Assembly (NCBI GenBank): GCA_039183635.1
Contig: JBCDBL010000001.1
Location: 1 to 64,000 of the forward strand
DNA length: 64,000 bases
Direction: 5' to 3'
From: JBCDBL01 sp039183635
Lineage (GTDB): Bacteria; Pseudomonadota; Alphaproteobacteria; Caulobacterales; Parvularculaceae
Position numbers and translations under genes: made by a program. This document shows, in pieces, positions 18,776-26,662 of this stretch. Under the pieces are notes generated by a model. That model saw only the letters and a program-made list of their open reading frames with translations, made no database searches and was not told where the DNA came from. Within the stretch, counting starts at the first letter, position 1. Every line of letters starts with the position of its first letter.

Positions 18776-21348
18776 TAGTACGACATTCGCAGTTCAACAC
18801 CCCAAAGGCGGGGTTCGTTCACATCGAATAACTGCAACCCGTTTGGAGCGACGACGCCGGTTGACGTGCTGACCCGGAACAGATTTTGGAGATTGGCGAA
18901 TCGTTCGTCGAAGAGGTTATCCGCAAACAGTGAAACTTCCCAGAGATCTGTCCGGTACCCGATACGGCCGTTGACAAGGGTATAGGCGTCCACCTCATCC
19001 TGGGCCAAGTTCTCAACATCGGAGAAACGGCTGCCTGCATAGCTTGCATCGCCGCTCGCGAAGAAGCCGCTAGGGTGATTGTAGACAACCCCTAAAGCCG
19101 CCGTGATGTTAGGCGCATTGTCGAATTCATTGCCAGCGAGATTAGCAAATTGCGGATCGCTGGGATTCACAGGATCCCCGTTTGCGTCTACAGCGAATGG
19201 GAAATCATTGTACTGTGTCTGTAAAAGACCAAGCAATCCGTACACGTTTAATGTATCTGAAACCGTAGCTTCCAAAGAGAATTCAGCGCCGTAAATCTCC
19301 GATGACCCCGCATTCAAAATCAACGAATCGGCGTTTATCCCAAGCGCTCCGGGAACCGTGACCTGCTGATCCGTCCAATCGGAGTAAAAAACATTCGCGT
19401 TTGCAACCAGGCCGAAATCAGGCCATTCGGAACGGAAGGCGATCTCATAGTTCGTAAGAAACTCAGGATCAAATGTGCGCAGTTCGGTAATCTCGCCTGG
19501 AACACTTCGCAGGTATACACCGCCGCGGCGATATCCCCGCGCGACATTGAAAGACACGGACCGCAGCTCGTCGAAATTATATATAATTGAGCCCCGGGGC
19601 AAAAACGCCTCGTAGTCAACCTCGTCTCCAGGATTGTCCGTAACAGCAATCAACGAAGAACACGGCGCGCCGCCGCCATCTTCCACAGGCAAGGACGGGT
19701 CGATGACGCAGTTAGCTGGATTTGAGGTTACGCTTCCCCTGAACCCGCCCTGAATAAGCTCTTCCCAATCATATCGCGCCCCCAGATTGACCGTCCAGCG
19801 ATCATTCAGATCGAATGTGACATCGGCGAAAATGGCGTAATTTTTTACATCATCCGAATTTATAGTGTTTTGAAAAAGGGTGGTATCAGCGGGGATCGTG
19901 ACCACTGGAAAATTCGAAGTCGGAACGTTTACTGAGATGGTGCGGCCGGTGCTGTCATCGAAGTAATACGCGCCAATCCAACCGCGGACAGTTTCGGTGT
20001 CGAATGCAGCGCGAAGCTCAGCGGTATAGGTTTCGCTGAAATTGTCCGACGGACCGATGCTTAAATCTTGAAACCTCTCCGCGTCTGCATAGGAACCAAT
20101 CGCGATCAGAGTCCACACATCGTTTACGTTATAGCTGATATCCGCAACATACTTGGTAATGTCCGTACTCTCCGCCCAGTTAAAGCGGCTGAAGCTGACA
20201 TTTCCAAACGGATCGAAATCAGAAAATGCAGGGTCCGTAACAGGAACGGGCGCAAAAACTCCAAGAATGTCGCCAAAATCCGTCTCAAGGTATTCCGCAA
20301 TCAACTCTACCCGAAGACCAGGAATTGCATCTGGTTCTGCGAGCAGTTTGCCCCGAAGGGTCAGTGTTTCTTCAAAAAAGACGCTTTCGCCATTATTATC
20401 GTATCGCACGCCAAAATCAGCCTCGCGATAATCGGCGGCGATCCTGAGGGCCAGTTGATCTGCGATGATAGGACCTGTGACCATCCCGGAATATTGGCGG
20501 CTGTCATTGTTTCCAACGAGAGCACGGGCTTTGGCGCCGAAATCGTATTCGGGATCAGCCATGTTAATCACGATTGCGCCGGCAAGCGCGTTGCGGCCTT
20601 GGACCGTTGACTGAGGCCCACGCAGCACCTCCACCTGCGCTACATCCCACAGGTTTAATGTTCCGCGATTGGCGTTGAAAGATTTCGGTGCGTTATCGAC
20701 ATAAATATTCGACGTCGCACCCCCGCCAGTATTTCCAACACCAAGTACGGAAACGCCGCGGATGGAGAATGCATTTAAGTCATTGGTCTCCCCGCCCGCC
20801 ACATTCGGCGTTCTAAGGAGAATATCTTGCATATTGAAAAGAGCTTGTTCCTCAACATCCGCAGCCGTGACGACGGATACTGAAGTCTGCGTATCCTGAA
20901 GCGATAGATCTTGCTTGGTGCCGGTAACAATAATTGTGTCAGCAGGCGTAGCGCGATCATTGGACTGCGCTCCACGACCGTCCAGGCCTTGAACATCAGC
21001 CGTTGAAACCGCCAGAACGTAGTTGCCGTTGCCGGCAGATCGCGCCTCAAGGCCCGTTCCTTTCAGTAATTGGCCAAGCGCATCGCTTGCGCTTAATGCT
21101 CCGCTCACGGCGTTGGCGCGCTTGCCGCGCATTAGCTCATCGGGAGCCAAGACAGGGGTTCCGTAAGCTTCGGAGAAGGTCAGGATCCCATCAACCAGAG
21201 GCCCGGCTGTAACACGGAAAGTATGTACCTGCGATTCTCTATCGCTCATCTGTGCAACCGCCGCCGGTACAATGGCAAGGATCGCCAAACCTGATACAGC
21301 CGCTGTCAACGCCGCTCGGTTGAAATATTTGTTTTTCCGGTTCCCCAT
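18775..21348 (-). CDS. TonB-dependent receptor with N-terminal STN signalling domain
   Basis: 857 residues from the ATG at 21348, preceded by agggg; an in-frame ATG at 21399 would put 17 polar residues before the signal peptide. Signal peptide cleavage is predicted after AAVA (residue 32). Residues of about 45-110 form an STN domain (HTFRVTAGPLVDGILTFSEA, then SGALSASDALGQLLKGTGLE), the part that contacts FecR in surface signalling. A plug (TQTSVSVVTAADVEEQALFN, VEVLRGPQSTVQGRNALAG) and a barrel follow, ending RLWGVELRMSY. With the sigma and FecR genes just upstream, ligand binding should signal to sigma and induce this operon. Probably a ferric siderophore or similar chelate receptor. Confidence 0.92.
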   Translation of the reverse strand: MGNRKNKYFNRAALTAAVSGLAILAIVPAAVAQMSDRESQVHTFRVTAGPLVDGILTFSEAYGTPVLAPDELMRGKRANAVSGALSASDALGQLLKGTGLEARSAGNGNYVLAVSTADVQGLDGRGAQSNDRATPADTIIVTGTKQDLSLQDTQTSVSVVTAADVEEQALFNMQDILLRTPNVAGGETNDLNAFSIRGVSVLGVGNTGGGATSNIYVDNAPKSFNANRGTLNLWDVAQVEVLRGPQSTVQGRNALAGAIVINMADPEYDFGAKARALVGNNDSRQYSGMVTGPIIADQLALRIAADYREADFGVRYDNNGESVFFEETLTLRGKLLAEPDAIPGLRVELIAEYLETDFGDILGVFAPVPVTDPAFSDFDPFGNVSFSRFNWAESTDITKYVADISYNVNDVWTLIAIGSYADAERFQDLSIGPSDNFSETYTAELRAAFDTETVRGWIGAYYFDDSTGRTISVNVPTSNFPVVTIPADTTLFQNTINSDDVKNYAIFADVTFDLNDRWTVNLGARYDWEELIQGGFRGSVTSNPANCVIDPSLPVEDGGGAPCSSLIAVTDNPGDEVDYEAFLPRGSIIYNFDELRSVSFNVARGYRRGGVYLRSVPGEITELRTFDPEFLTNYEIAFRSEWPDFGLVANANVFYSDWTDQQVTVPGALGINADSLILNAGSSEIYGAEFSLEATVSDTLNVYGLLGLLQTQYNDFPFAVDANGDPVNPSDPQFANLAGNEFDNAPNITAALGVVYNHPSGFFASGDASYAGSRFSDVENLAQDEVDAYTLVNGRIGYRTDLWEVSLFADNLFDERFANLQNLFRVSTSTGVVAPNGLQLFDVNEPRLWGVELRMSY

Positions 21349-21473
21349 AGCATCTAACCCCTGATATGTGTTGTTTTTGCGAACGCACATCATTCGCACA
21401 TACCTAAGAGAGATGCTTTACGGCGCAGATTTCACCCCCCCTTCGCATTAACTTTTTATATTTTCTTGAAAAA

Positions 21474-22538
21474 CTAACCTGCAGCGTCAGGCGCAGCGCT
21501 GATGACGACACGGGCGGGATCGCTTTCATCGATGCTCACATCGAAACCAAGCGACATCATGGACAGCATACCGGGGACATCGTCGGCCCGAAAGGAGCCC
21601 GAAATCTGGCGGTTCGATAAATTGCCGTCTGACGCCGACAGCACGATTTCGCGTTCGGAGAAACGGTTGGCGTCGGCAATCATTTCGCCCAGGGTCGCCC
21701 CGTCATACAGCAGAATTGATTCACGCCAGGCGCCGACCTGTCTCACGGCAATAGACGCCTTCCTCCTCAATCCGGTTTCATTGGTCGCCGCCACCTGTTC
21801 GCCCGCTTCCAACAGCTGACGCGTCCGCAATGATGTTTGACCGTCATCAAGGATGTAGGGAAACGAAACTTCAACAGAGCCCTCCGCGACAGCCACGCGA
21901 TAAACGCCGCCATTGCTCCGCACATCAAACTCGGTCCCTTTCGCTGTCGCTTTCAAATCGCCTGCAAAAACCGAAAAAGGCCGAGTTGCGTCGGGCGTGA
22001 TGTCGAAATGAGCGGCGCCCCCGGACAGCGTGACCTTACGCGCAGTATCGGTCATAGCAGTCGTTATTGTTGTCGACGCATCGAGTGTCACGACAGTTCC
22101 GTCGCTCAGAGTAATCGTGTTCAGCTGCGTTTTATCCGTTGAATGCTCAGCCACAACGATTTGGGTCGGATCTGAAGTCTCGCTCGATATCGCCAAGAAG
22201 AGCGCAGGCCCGACGATGAGAGCAAGAGCGGCCGCGGCTGCGCTGATCCTGAACAAAGACGTGGAAAAGGCCGATTTGATCTGATTGAGAAAATAGGAGA
22301 ATTGTTCGACTGGCAGCGGCTCTAAATGTTTTGGATCCAGGTCATCCGCCTTCAGATTGTCAAAGGCGGCGACATAAGTCTTCGCGCGTTCAAACGCCTC
22401 TTCGTGACGATAATCACGCGCCAGCCACAACTGAAAGTCTCGCCGAACAGCACTTGCCGGGGCGTCCGTTTCAAGACGTTCCCGCCAGTCGAACGCCTCA
22501 TGCAATAAGCGTTCATCATCGATCGATCTACGCATCAT
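21474..22538 (-). CDS. FecR-family anti-sigma/sigma regulator
   Basis: 354 residues. The cytoplasmic N-terminal part has the FecR helical domain (EAFDWRERLETDAP, FQLWLARDYRHEEAFERA). A membrane helix follows at about residues 97-117 (ISAAAAALALIVGPALFLAI), then a periplasmic FecR domain with TVVTLDASTT, HFDITPDATRPFSVFAGDL and ATAKGTEFDVR, and a C-terminal STN-like segment (GATLGEMIADANRFS). It should hold the ECF sigma factor until the STN receptor signals. The ATG overlaps the sigma stop (ATGATG), so the two are coupled. The paralogue at 55640-56716 matches along its whole length. Confidence 0.92.
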   Translation of the reverse strand: MMRRSIDDERLLHEAFDWRERLETDAPASAVRRDFQLWLARDYRHEEAFERAKTYVAAFDNLKADDLDPKHLEPLPVEQFSYFLNQIKSAFSTSLFRISAAAAALALIVGPALFLAISSETSDPTQIVVAEHSTDKTQLNTITLSDGTVVTLDASTTITTAMTDTARKVTLSGGAAHFDITPDATRPFSVFAGDLKATAKGTEFDVRSNGGVYRVAVAEGSVEVSFPYILDDGQTSLRTRQLLEAGEQVAATNETGLRRKASIAVRQVGAWRESILLYDGATLGEMIADANRFSEREIVLSASDGNLSNRQISGSFRADDVPGMLSMMSLGFDVSIDESDPARVVISAAPDAAG

Positions 22539-23182
22539 CGCCGGCTGTCCCGCTTCTGATTGATTAGGGCGACGGCGATGTCTCGCATCGCTTTGGCAAT
22601 ATGCTTCTGCGCAGGATTTCGAGCGATTTTTAAACGGCGCGCGACCTCCGATACCGTCAATCCGTCAATCTTGTGAAGGACGAACGCACGGCGGCGTCTG
22701 GGCGGCATCTGTTCAAGCACTTGATTGATGATCTTGAGTTCCTCTCTTGTACTCAAGATGCTTTCAGGGGTTGAATTGTCCCCCCCTAAAGGAAAAAAAA
22801 GATGTTCGATCTCGAAATCATACTTCGAATGCACTACTGCTTTACGTTTTTCTTGCAGCGTCAGGTTTCGCGCCGTGCGCCACAAAAACGCGCGCACATC
22901 CTTAATATCCGATCGGTCCTTGCGTTCCAGAAGATTTTGAAAAGCCTGTTGAATAACGTCTTCAGGGTCAGGCGGTCCCGAACCAAAACTCTTGAGCAAC
23001 GCCGCCTTCAATTTCGGAAAATAACGCGCATAGGCCGAACCAAGTTGAGACGGTGCGCTTTGATCATCAGATACGTCGTGAGGATGGCTATCCTCAGAGA
23101 GGCTTTCAGCATGGTCATCAGCACTATATTGCGAGACCCATTCAGACATTGCAGCGACCATTGGGTCGGATGCGGCCTGCAA
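22535..23182 (-). CDS. ECF sigma factor (FecI-like)
   Basis: Up to 215 residues. Region 2 is seen as GPPDPEDVIQQAFQNLLERK with FLWRTARNL, and region 4 as MPPRRRRAFVLHKIDGLTVS followed by EVARRLKI. Between them is an unusual conserved linker, SKYDFEIEHLFFPLGGDNST, which reappears in the second sigma factor (SKYDFEIEEMYFPLKGDIST); this seems to be a hallmark of this pair. The start is uncertain: TTG at 23182, or ATG at 23161 or 23149, none with a good ribosome site. Partner of the FecR downstream, and probably the activator of this cassette. The IS630 element lies only 311 bp upstream. Confidence 0.9.
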   Translation of the reverse strand: MQAASDPMVAAMSEWVSQYSADDHAESLSEDSHPHDVSDDQSAPSQLGSAYARYFPKLKAALLKSFGSGPPDPEDVIQQAFQNLLERKDRSDIKDVRAFLWRTARNLTLQEKRKAVVHSKYDFEIEHLFFPLGGDNSTPESILSTREELKIINQVLEQMPPRRRRAFVLHKIDGLTVSEVARRLKIARNPAQKHIAKAMRDIAVALINQKRDSRR

Positions 23183-23492
23183 TTGTGCTGACGAAAACGG
23201 CTTTCTTTAAAGTCTTTGCGTAAATATATATGCAAGCCATGGCGCACCGAGCCAGTGACACCATGGGTCACCCCTGAAAAACTACTCTTACCAGCATATT
23301 TCACATGGTTGTTTTTACAAGAAGAATAGTGTGTGACGCCATCCCTAACACAGCAATTTACGGCATGCTTTGGGCGGGTGACGTCATGCTCACCCCAGCA
23401 GCAGACTGCCTCCCAATGCTGCACCAACCATACCGCACCAGCAACCAATTAGTCTGCTCACCTTAGACCACTCAAGCATAACATCTGCTTTA
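23183..23492. promoter_or_regulatory. Sigma-gene upstream region with three GTGAC-type repeats
   Basis: No gene. The stretch carries three copies of GTGACRYCAT at 23255-23264, 23333-23342 and 23378-23387. The first and third are arms of dyads: GTGAC/GTCAC at 23255-23271 and GGGTGA/TCACCC at 23376-23395. They could be operators or hairpins in the sigma-gene leader. The IS630 left end abuts the region at 23493. Confidence 0.45.
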
Positions 23493-23510
23493 AAGCGTTT
23501 CCGTCTCAAT
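23493..23510 (+). repeat. IS630 terminal inverted repeat, left
   Basis: AAGCGTTTCCGTCTCAAT, matching the right end in 17 of 18 positions; preceded by TA. Confidence 0.85.
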
Positions 23511-24183
23511 TGACTCCATACCCTGCCGCTTTGAGATAGTTTTTGCATTCGTCTGGCGTGTAGAGGTCGAGGATTTCGGCGAGGGCGTCATTGAGGGTTT
23601 CTACGGTTCTGGCTCCGATGCGTCTGAGGTGGGCTTTCAGTTTTGAAAACGCCATCTCTATTGGGTTGAGATCTGGCGAGTAGGCCGGCAGAAACAGGAA
23701 CCAGCATCCGACGGCTTTGAGCGCCTCGGCCGCCTTGGCGCTTTTGTGCGATGACAGATTATCCAGGATCACCACATCGCCGGGGCGGAGGACGGGGGCG
23801 AGTTGGGTCTGGGTATACGTTTCAAAAGCCGCCTTGTTCATCGGCCCGTCGATCACCCAAGGGGCGATCATCTCGCTTTGGCGCAGGCCGGCGATGAACG
23901 TCTGTGTTAACCAGCCGCCAAACGGCGCCGTGTCATGCAGGCGCTCGCCTTTCAGGCTGCGACCGCGCAGCCGGTAGAGTTTTGTGTTGATGTAAGTTTC
24001 ATCGAGAAAGACGAGGCGGCCCAGATGGTCCGCCATGAAGGGCTGGCGCTGATTGATCCAATGCGCCCGCTTGGCCTTATGCTTTGCGCGCGTAGCCTCG
24101 TTGGCCAGCAGCGATTTTTTTATATGTGTACCCGGACTTGCGGAGCATGTCGGACAACCCCGACGTGGACGCTGTGACACCAT
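23506..24183 (-). CDS. IS630 transposase, catalytic part (orfB)
   Basis: The 225-codon frame carries the DDE_3 catalytic triad: VFLDETYINT (first Asp), VVILDNLSSHKS (second Asp) and NPIEMAFSKLK (Glu). Homologous sequence begins only at about nt 24120 (KKSLLANEATRAKHKAKRAH); the preceding residues up to the apparent ATG at 24183 are out-of-frame reading of orfA. OrfB is in the +1 frame relative to orfA, and the frames meet at a run of seven A (minus strand). A full transposase therefore needs ribosomal frameshifting or transcriptional slippage there. Alternatively, the shift is a disabling mutation. Confidence 0.85.
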   Translation of the reverse strand: MVSQRPRRGCPTCSASPGTHIKKSLLANEATRAKHKAKRAHWINQRQPFMADHLGRLVFLDETYINTKLYRLRGRSLKGERLHDTAPFGGWLTQTFIAGLRQSEMIAPWVIDGPMNKAAFETYTQTQLAPVLRPGDVVILDNLSSHKSAKAAEALKAVGCWFLFLPAYSPDLNPIEMAFSKLKAHLRRIGARTVETLNDALAEILDLYTPDECKNYLKAAGYGVN

Positions 24184-24460
24184 GCGCCTCCATCAGCCGT
24201 TCGGCCATCTCATGGAGCGTGATGTCCGGTCGGCCTTCAATCCAACCAATGATCTCATCGCGAAAATCGACCAGCTTCGTATGTCGCGCCCCGCCACGCG
24301 GGCGGGGGCTAAGTTCGCCTGTCTCCCGATAGCGCCGCATCAGGTTGATGACAAAACTACGGCTTGTTCCAAAGAGGCGGGCCGTGTGCGAACAGCTGAA
24401 CCCTTTGCCCACATGGGCCGCGACAGCCCGGCGGAAATCCATAGAATAGCAAGCTGACAT
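24077..24460 (-). CDS. IS630 transposase, DNA-binding part (orfA)
   Basis: 127 codons. The N-terminus is a helix-turn-helix typical of IS630 transposases (DFRRAVAAHVGKGFSCSHTA then RLFGTSRSFVINLMRRY), followed by a second HTH region (DITLHEMAERLMEAHGVTAS). Useful homology ends at SGYTYKK, where an A7 run (minus strand) allows entry into orfB. The tail IAAGQRGYARKA is probably not part of the functional product. Confidence 0.85.
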   Translation of the reverse strand: MSACYSMDFRRAVAAHVGKGFSCSHTARLFGTSRSFVINLMRRYRETGELSPRPRGGARHTKLVDFRDEIIGWIEGRPDITLHEMAERLMEAHGVTASTSGLSDMLRKSGYTYKKIAAGQRGYARKA

Positions 24461-24525
24461 CGGCGATCCTCCTCAAAGAGCAAGGAATCAGAGTTCGCGG
24501 AAAAAAGGAATCCCAAGCGATTCCT

Positions 24526-24543
24526 ATTGAGGCGGAAACGCTT
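24526..24543 (-). repeat. IS630 terminal inverted repeat, right
   Basis: Complement of AAGCGTTTCCGCCTCAAT, pairing with the left end; followed by TA. Confidence 0.85.
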
Positions 24544-24545
24544 TA

Positions 24546-24946
24546 GAAGGCCGCCGCCCTATAATCCGGATCGACCAAAAATTGATCAGAGAAAGGCGTC
24601 TAGCGACCAGGTTACCGTTTATAATTCCAATCCTTGTTTTTAAATGTGAAATTTTACATTTCTGATTCTGAAAGCCCCTAAATCAAAGACGATATCGAAA
24701 TAGTGTCGCTTTAAACTTTCGTACATTCATACAGATCATTGTGATGCAGCACATAGGACGGCAATGTCACGGCTTTGTCTCTTGAATTCGTCAGTTTCAT
24801 TCTGCCCCCAACATATTATTAAACGAGAAAAACCTGTTAGATCCGTAAACTGCGGCTTCAATTCAACCGCGCTTTGCTTGTCTAAATCCAAAGGCTCAAC
24901 CGACGAAACTTGCGTGTTCACCTAATTTCTAAGATAGCCACTCAAC
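24546..24946. other. Intergenic region downstream of the acyl-CoA synthetase
   Basis: About 400 bases between the IS630 end and the acyl-CoA synthetase stop. A 61-codon minus-strand frame (24736-24921, GTG start) begins 25 bp after that stop, but has no recognisable family or ribosome site. I see no repeat or terminator that I would defend. Confidence 0.45.
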
Positions 24947-26518
24947 TTAAGAAACTTGACGGCTCTGGCCTTTCCAGTAGGGCTCTCGCACCTCACGCTT
25001 TAGCACCTTACCCATATGATTACGAGGAAGGTCGTTGCGAAACTCCACATGTTTCGGAACCTTGTATCCGGCCAAACGCTCGCGCGTATAAGCACGAATA
25101 TCATCCGCATTAAGATTGCTGTCAGCTGATCGTATAATAACGGCAAGCACTGCTTCGCCCCACTTTTCATCCGGCACGCCGACGACTGCGACATCTGCAA
25201 CGCCCGGACAGGTCATTAAAACACGTTCAAGTTCCGCCGGATACACGTTTTCTCCGCCAGTGATGATCATGTCTTTTAGGCGATCCCGCAGGAATACATA
25301 TCCGTCTTCATCTAAAAACCCAATATCGCCTGTATGGAACCAGCCATCCTTAATAACAGCCGCCGTTTCCTCAGGTTTTTTCCAGTATCCTGACATTAAT
25401 GTTGGCGAGCGAATGATAATCTCACCAGACTGTTCTGTCGCACAGACCTCGCCGGATGGATCGACAACCCGAACTTCAACGCCTGCACCGGCAAAACCGG
25501 CTGATTTTAAACGGTTACCCGCTTGAGGCGAATGGTCCTCGGGAGGCAAGACCGTCACCAACCCGCCTGCTTCAGTTAATCCATACGCCTGAAACAATGA
25601 GCAGGACAAAACAGACGGTACAGCTTTCAATAACTCTTCTGAAATCGGAGACGTTCCGTAAAACAGAGCGCGCAAACTAGACAGATCTGCGTTAGACTGC
25701 TGCGCGGTCTGGATAATCATTGCTATTATGGTTGGTACAAATACCGTATGTGTGACTTTGTGCTCGTCGATTAGCTTACAGGCGGAAACCGGATCAAAAT
25801 CCCGTTGAATGACGGCCTGAGCCCCCCGGAAAAGCCCTTGGAGCATGTATGCAGCGCCCACCACATGAAAGCCTGGAAGACAAACAAAAAGCACATCATC
25901 AGGTGTTATCCTTCCAACAAGCGGAAGGTTATTGAACAATTCAAACTGAGCCAGAAGCCCGCTATGGCTCAGCTGTACGCCCTTGGGAACGCCCGTCGTG
26001 CCGCTTGTATACAATTGAAGCACGGCGGCATCTTCATCGGTCTTAACGATGTCAAACTCTTCGCTGCTATTTGCAATGGAACTCTCATAACCGGCCCCCC
26101 CTTCGCGAACGCCGCCACCTGTTAAAAACAGGGTTGCCCCCTTAACATCAGAGGCCAACAAGCTATCCGCTATCTCCAGAAAGTCCGGTTCGATAACAAT
26201 AACGTCAACCTCGGCATCCCGAATAATATCAACAGCTTCCATCGGCGCCAATCGCCAGTTTACGGGAACAAAAACACCGCCTGTTATAAGGGCGGTTAAT
26301 AAAAGCTCATAATACTCAGAAGAGACTTTCCCGAAATAAGCAATCCGAGGGCGCGCCTTAATCTGATCGGCGCTGTTTAACACATTCGCAAAGCGACGGG
26401 CCCGCAACGCCAGGCTTCGATACGAATGCGATACACCTGCGCAAAGAACCGCAGGAGTATCATCTCGTTCTGCGCATTGCTGAACAATGCGATCTACAAG
26501 AAAACTTTGTTTCGACAT
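24947..26518 (-). CDS. Class I adenylate-forming acyl-CoA synthetase
   Basis: 523 residues, normal for the family. Motifs in order: the phosphate-binding loop LQLYTSGTTGVPKGVQLS, the A5 segment FQAYGLTEAGG, the A7 Asp in GWFHTGDIGFLDEDGYVFLR, the hinge region DRLKDMIITGGENVYPAELE, and the C-terminal catalytic lysine in NHMGKVLKREV. These are the elements needed to adenylate a carboxylic acid and transfer it to CoA. It is the last gene of a leftward group with FadB-type enzyme and thiolase, so it presumably activates the acid that those enzymes then degrade. Chain length cannot be read from sequence. Confidence 0.92.
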   Translation of the reverse strand: MSKQSFLVDRIVQQCAERDDTPAVLCAGVSHSYRSLALRARRFANVLNSADQIKARPRIAYFGKVSSEYYELLLTALITGGVFVPVNWRLAPMEAVDIIRDAEVDVIVIEPDFLEIADSLLASDVKGATLFLTGGGVREGGAGYESSIANSSEEFDIVKTDEDAAVLQLYTSGTTGVPKGVQLSHSGLLAQFELFNNLPLVGRITPDDVLFVCLPGFHVVGAAYMLQGLFRGAQAVIQRDFDPVSACKLIDEHKVTHTVFVPTIIAMIIQTAQQSNADLSSLRALFYGTSPISEELLKAVPSVLSCSLFQAYGLTEAGGLVTVLPPEDHSPQAGNRLKSAGFAGAGVEVRVVDPSGEVCATEQSGEIIIRSPTLMSGYWKKPEETAAVIKDGWFHTGDIGFLDEDGYVFLRDRLKDMIITGGENVYPAELERVLMTCPGVADVAVVGVPDEKWGEAVLAVIIRSADSNLNADDIRAYTRERLAGYKVPKHVEFRNDLPRNHMGKVLKREVREPYWKGQSRQVS

Positions 26519-26662
26519 ATCAGCAAACCTCGTTTCAATAAATAGTTGATAGCCCGTACATGCACCAATGCTCTGGCGTTAAATGACCGGCAAAAGCATA
26601 TTGGTATCTGTAGAAACCTGACAGAGCCCTTAGCTATACTTTATACGTATCGCAACTCACAC

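Larger units (their letters stand above)
23493..24543 (-). mobile_element. IS630-type insertion sequence, 1051 bp
   Basis: Bounded by TA at both sides (23491-23492 and 24544-24545), the target duplication expected for IS630/Tc1-mariner elements. The ends are inverted repeats, AAGCGTTTCCGTCTCAAT on the left and the complement of AAGCGTTTCCGCCTCAAT on the right (17 of 18 match). It carries a two-frame DDE transposase on the minus strand. Complete ends, intact TA flanks and preserved catalytic motifs suggest a recent insertion. It sits between the first iron cassette and the beta-oxidation genes. Confidence 0.9.

Noticed and set aside
24736..24921. 61-codon frame after the acyl-CoA synthetase
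   Set aside because: Same direction and close spacing, but GTG start without a ribosome site and no recognisable features.
26005..26014. TTGTATACAA dyad identical in type to the GntR operator candidates
   Set aside because: It encodes the conserved QLYTS segment of the acyl-CoA synthetase, so its sequence is explained by the protein.
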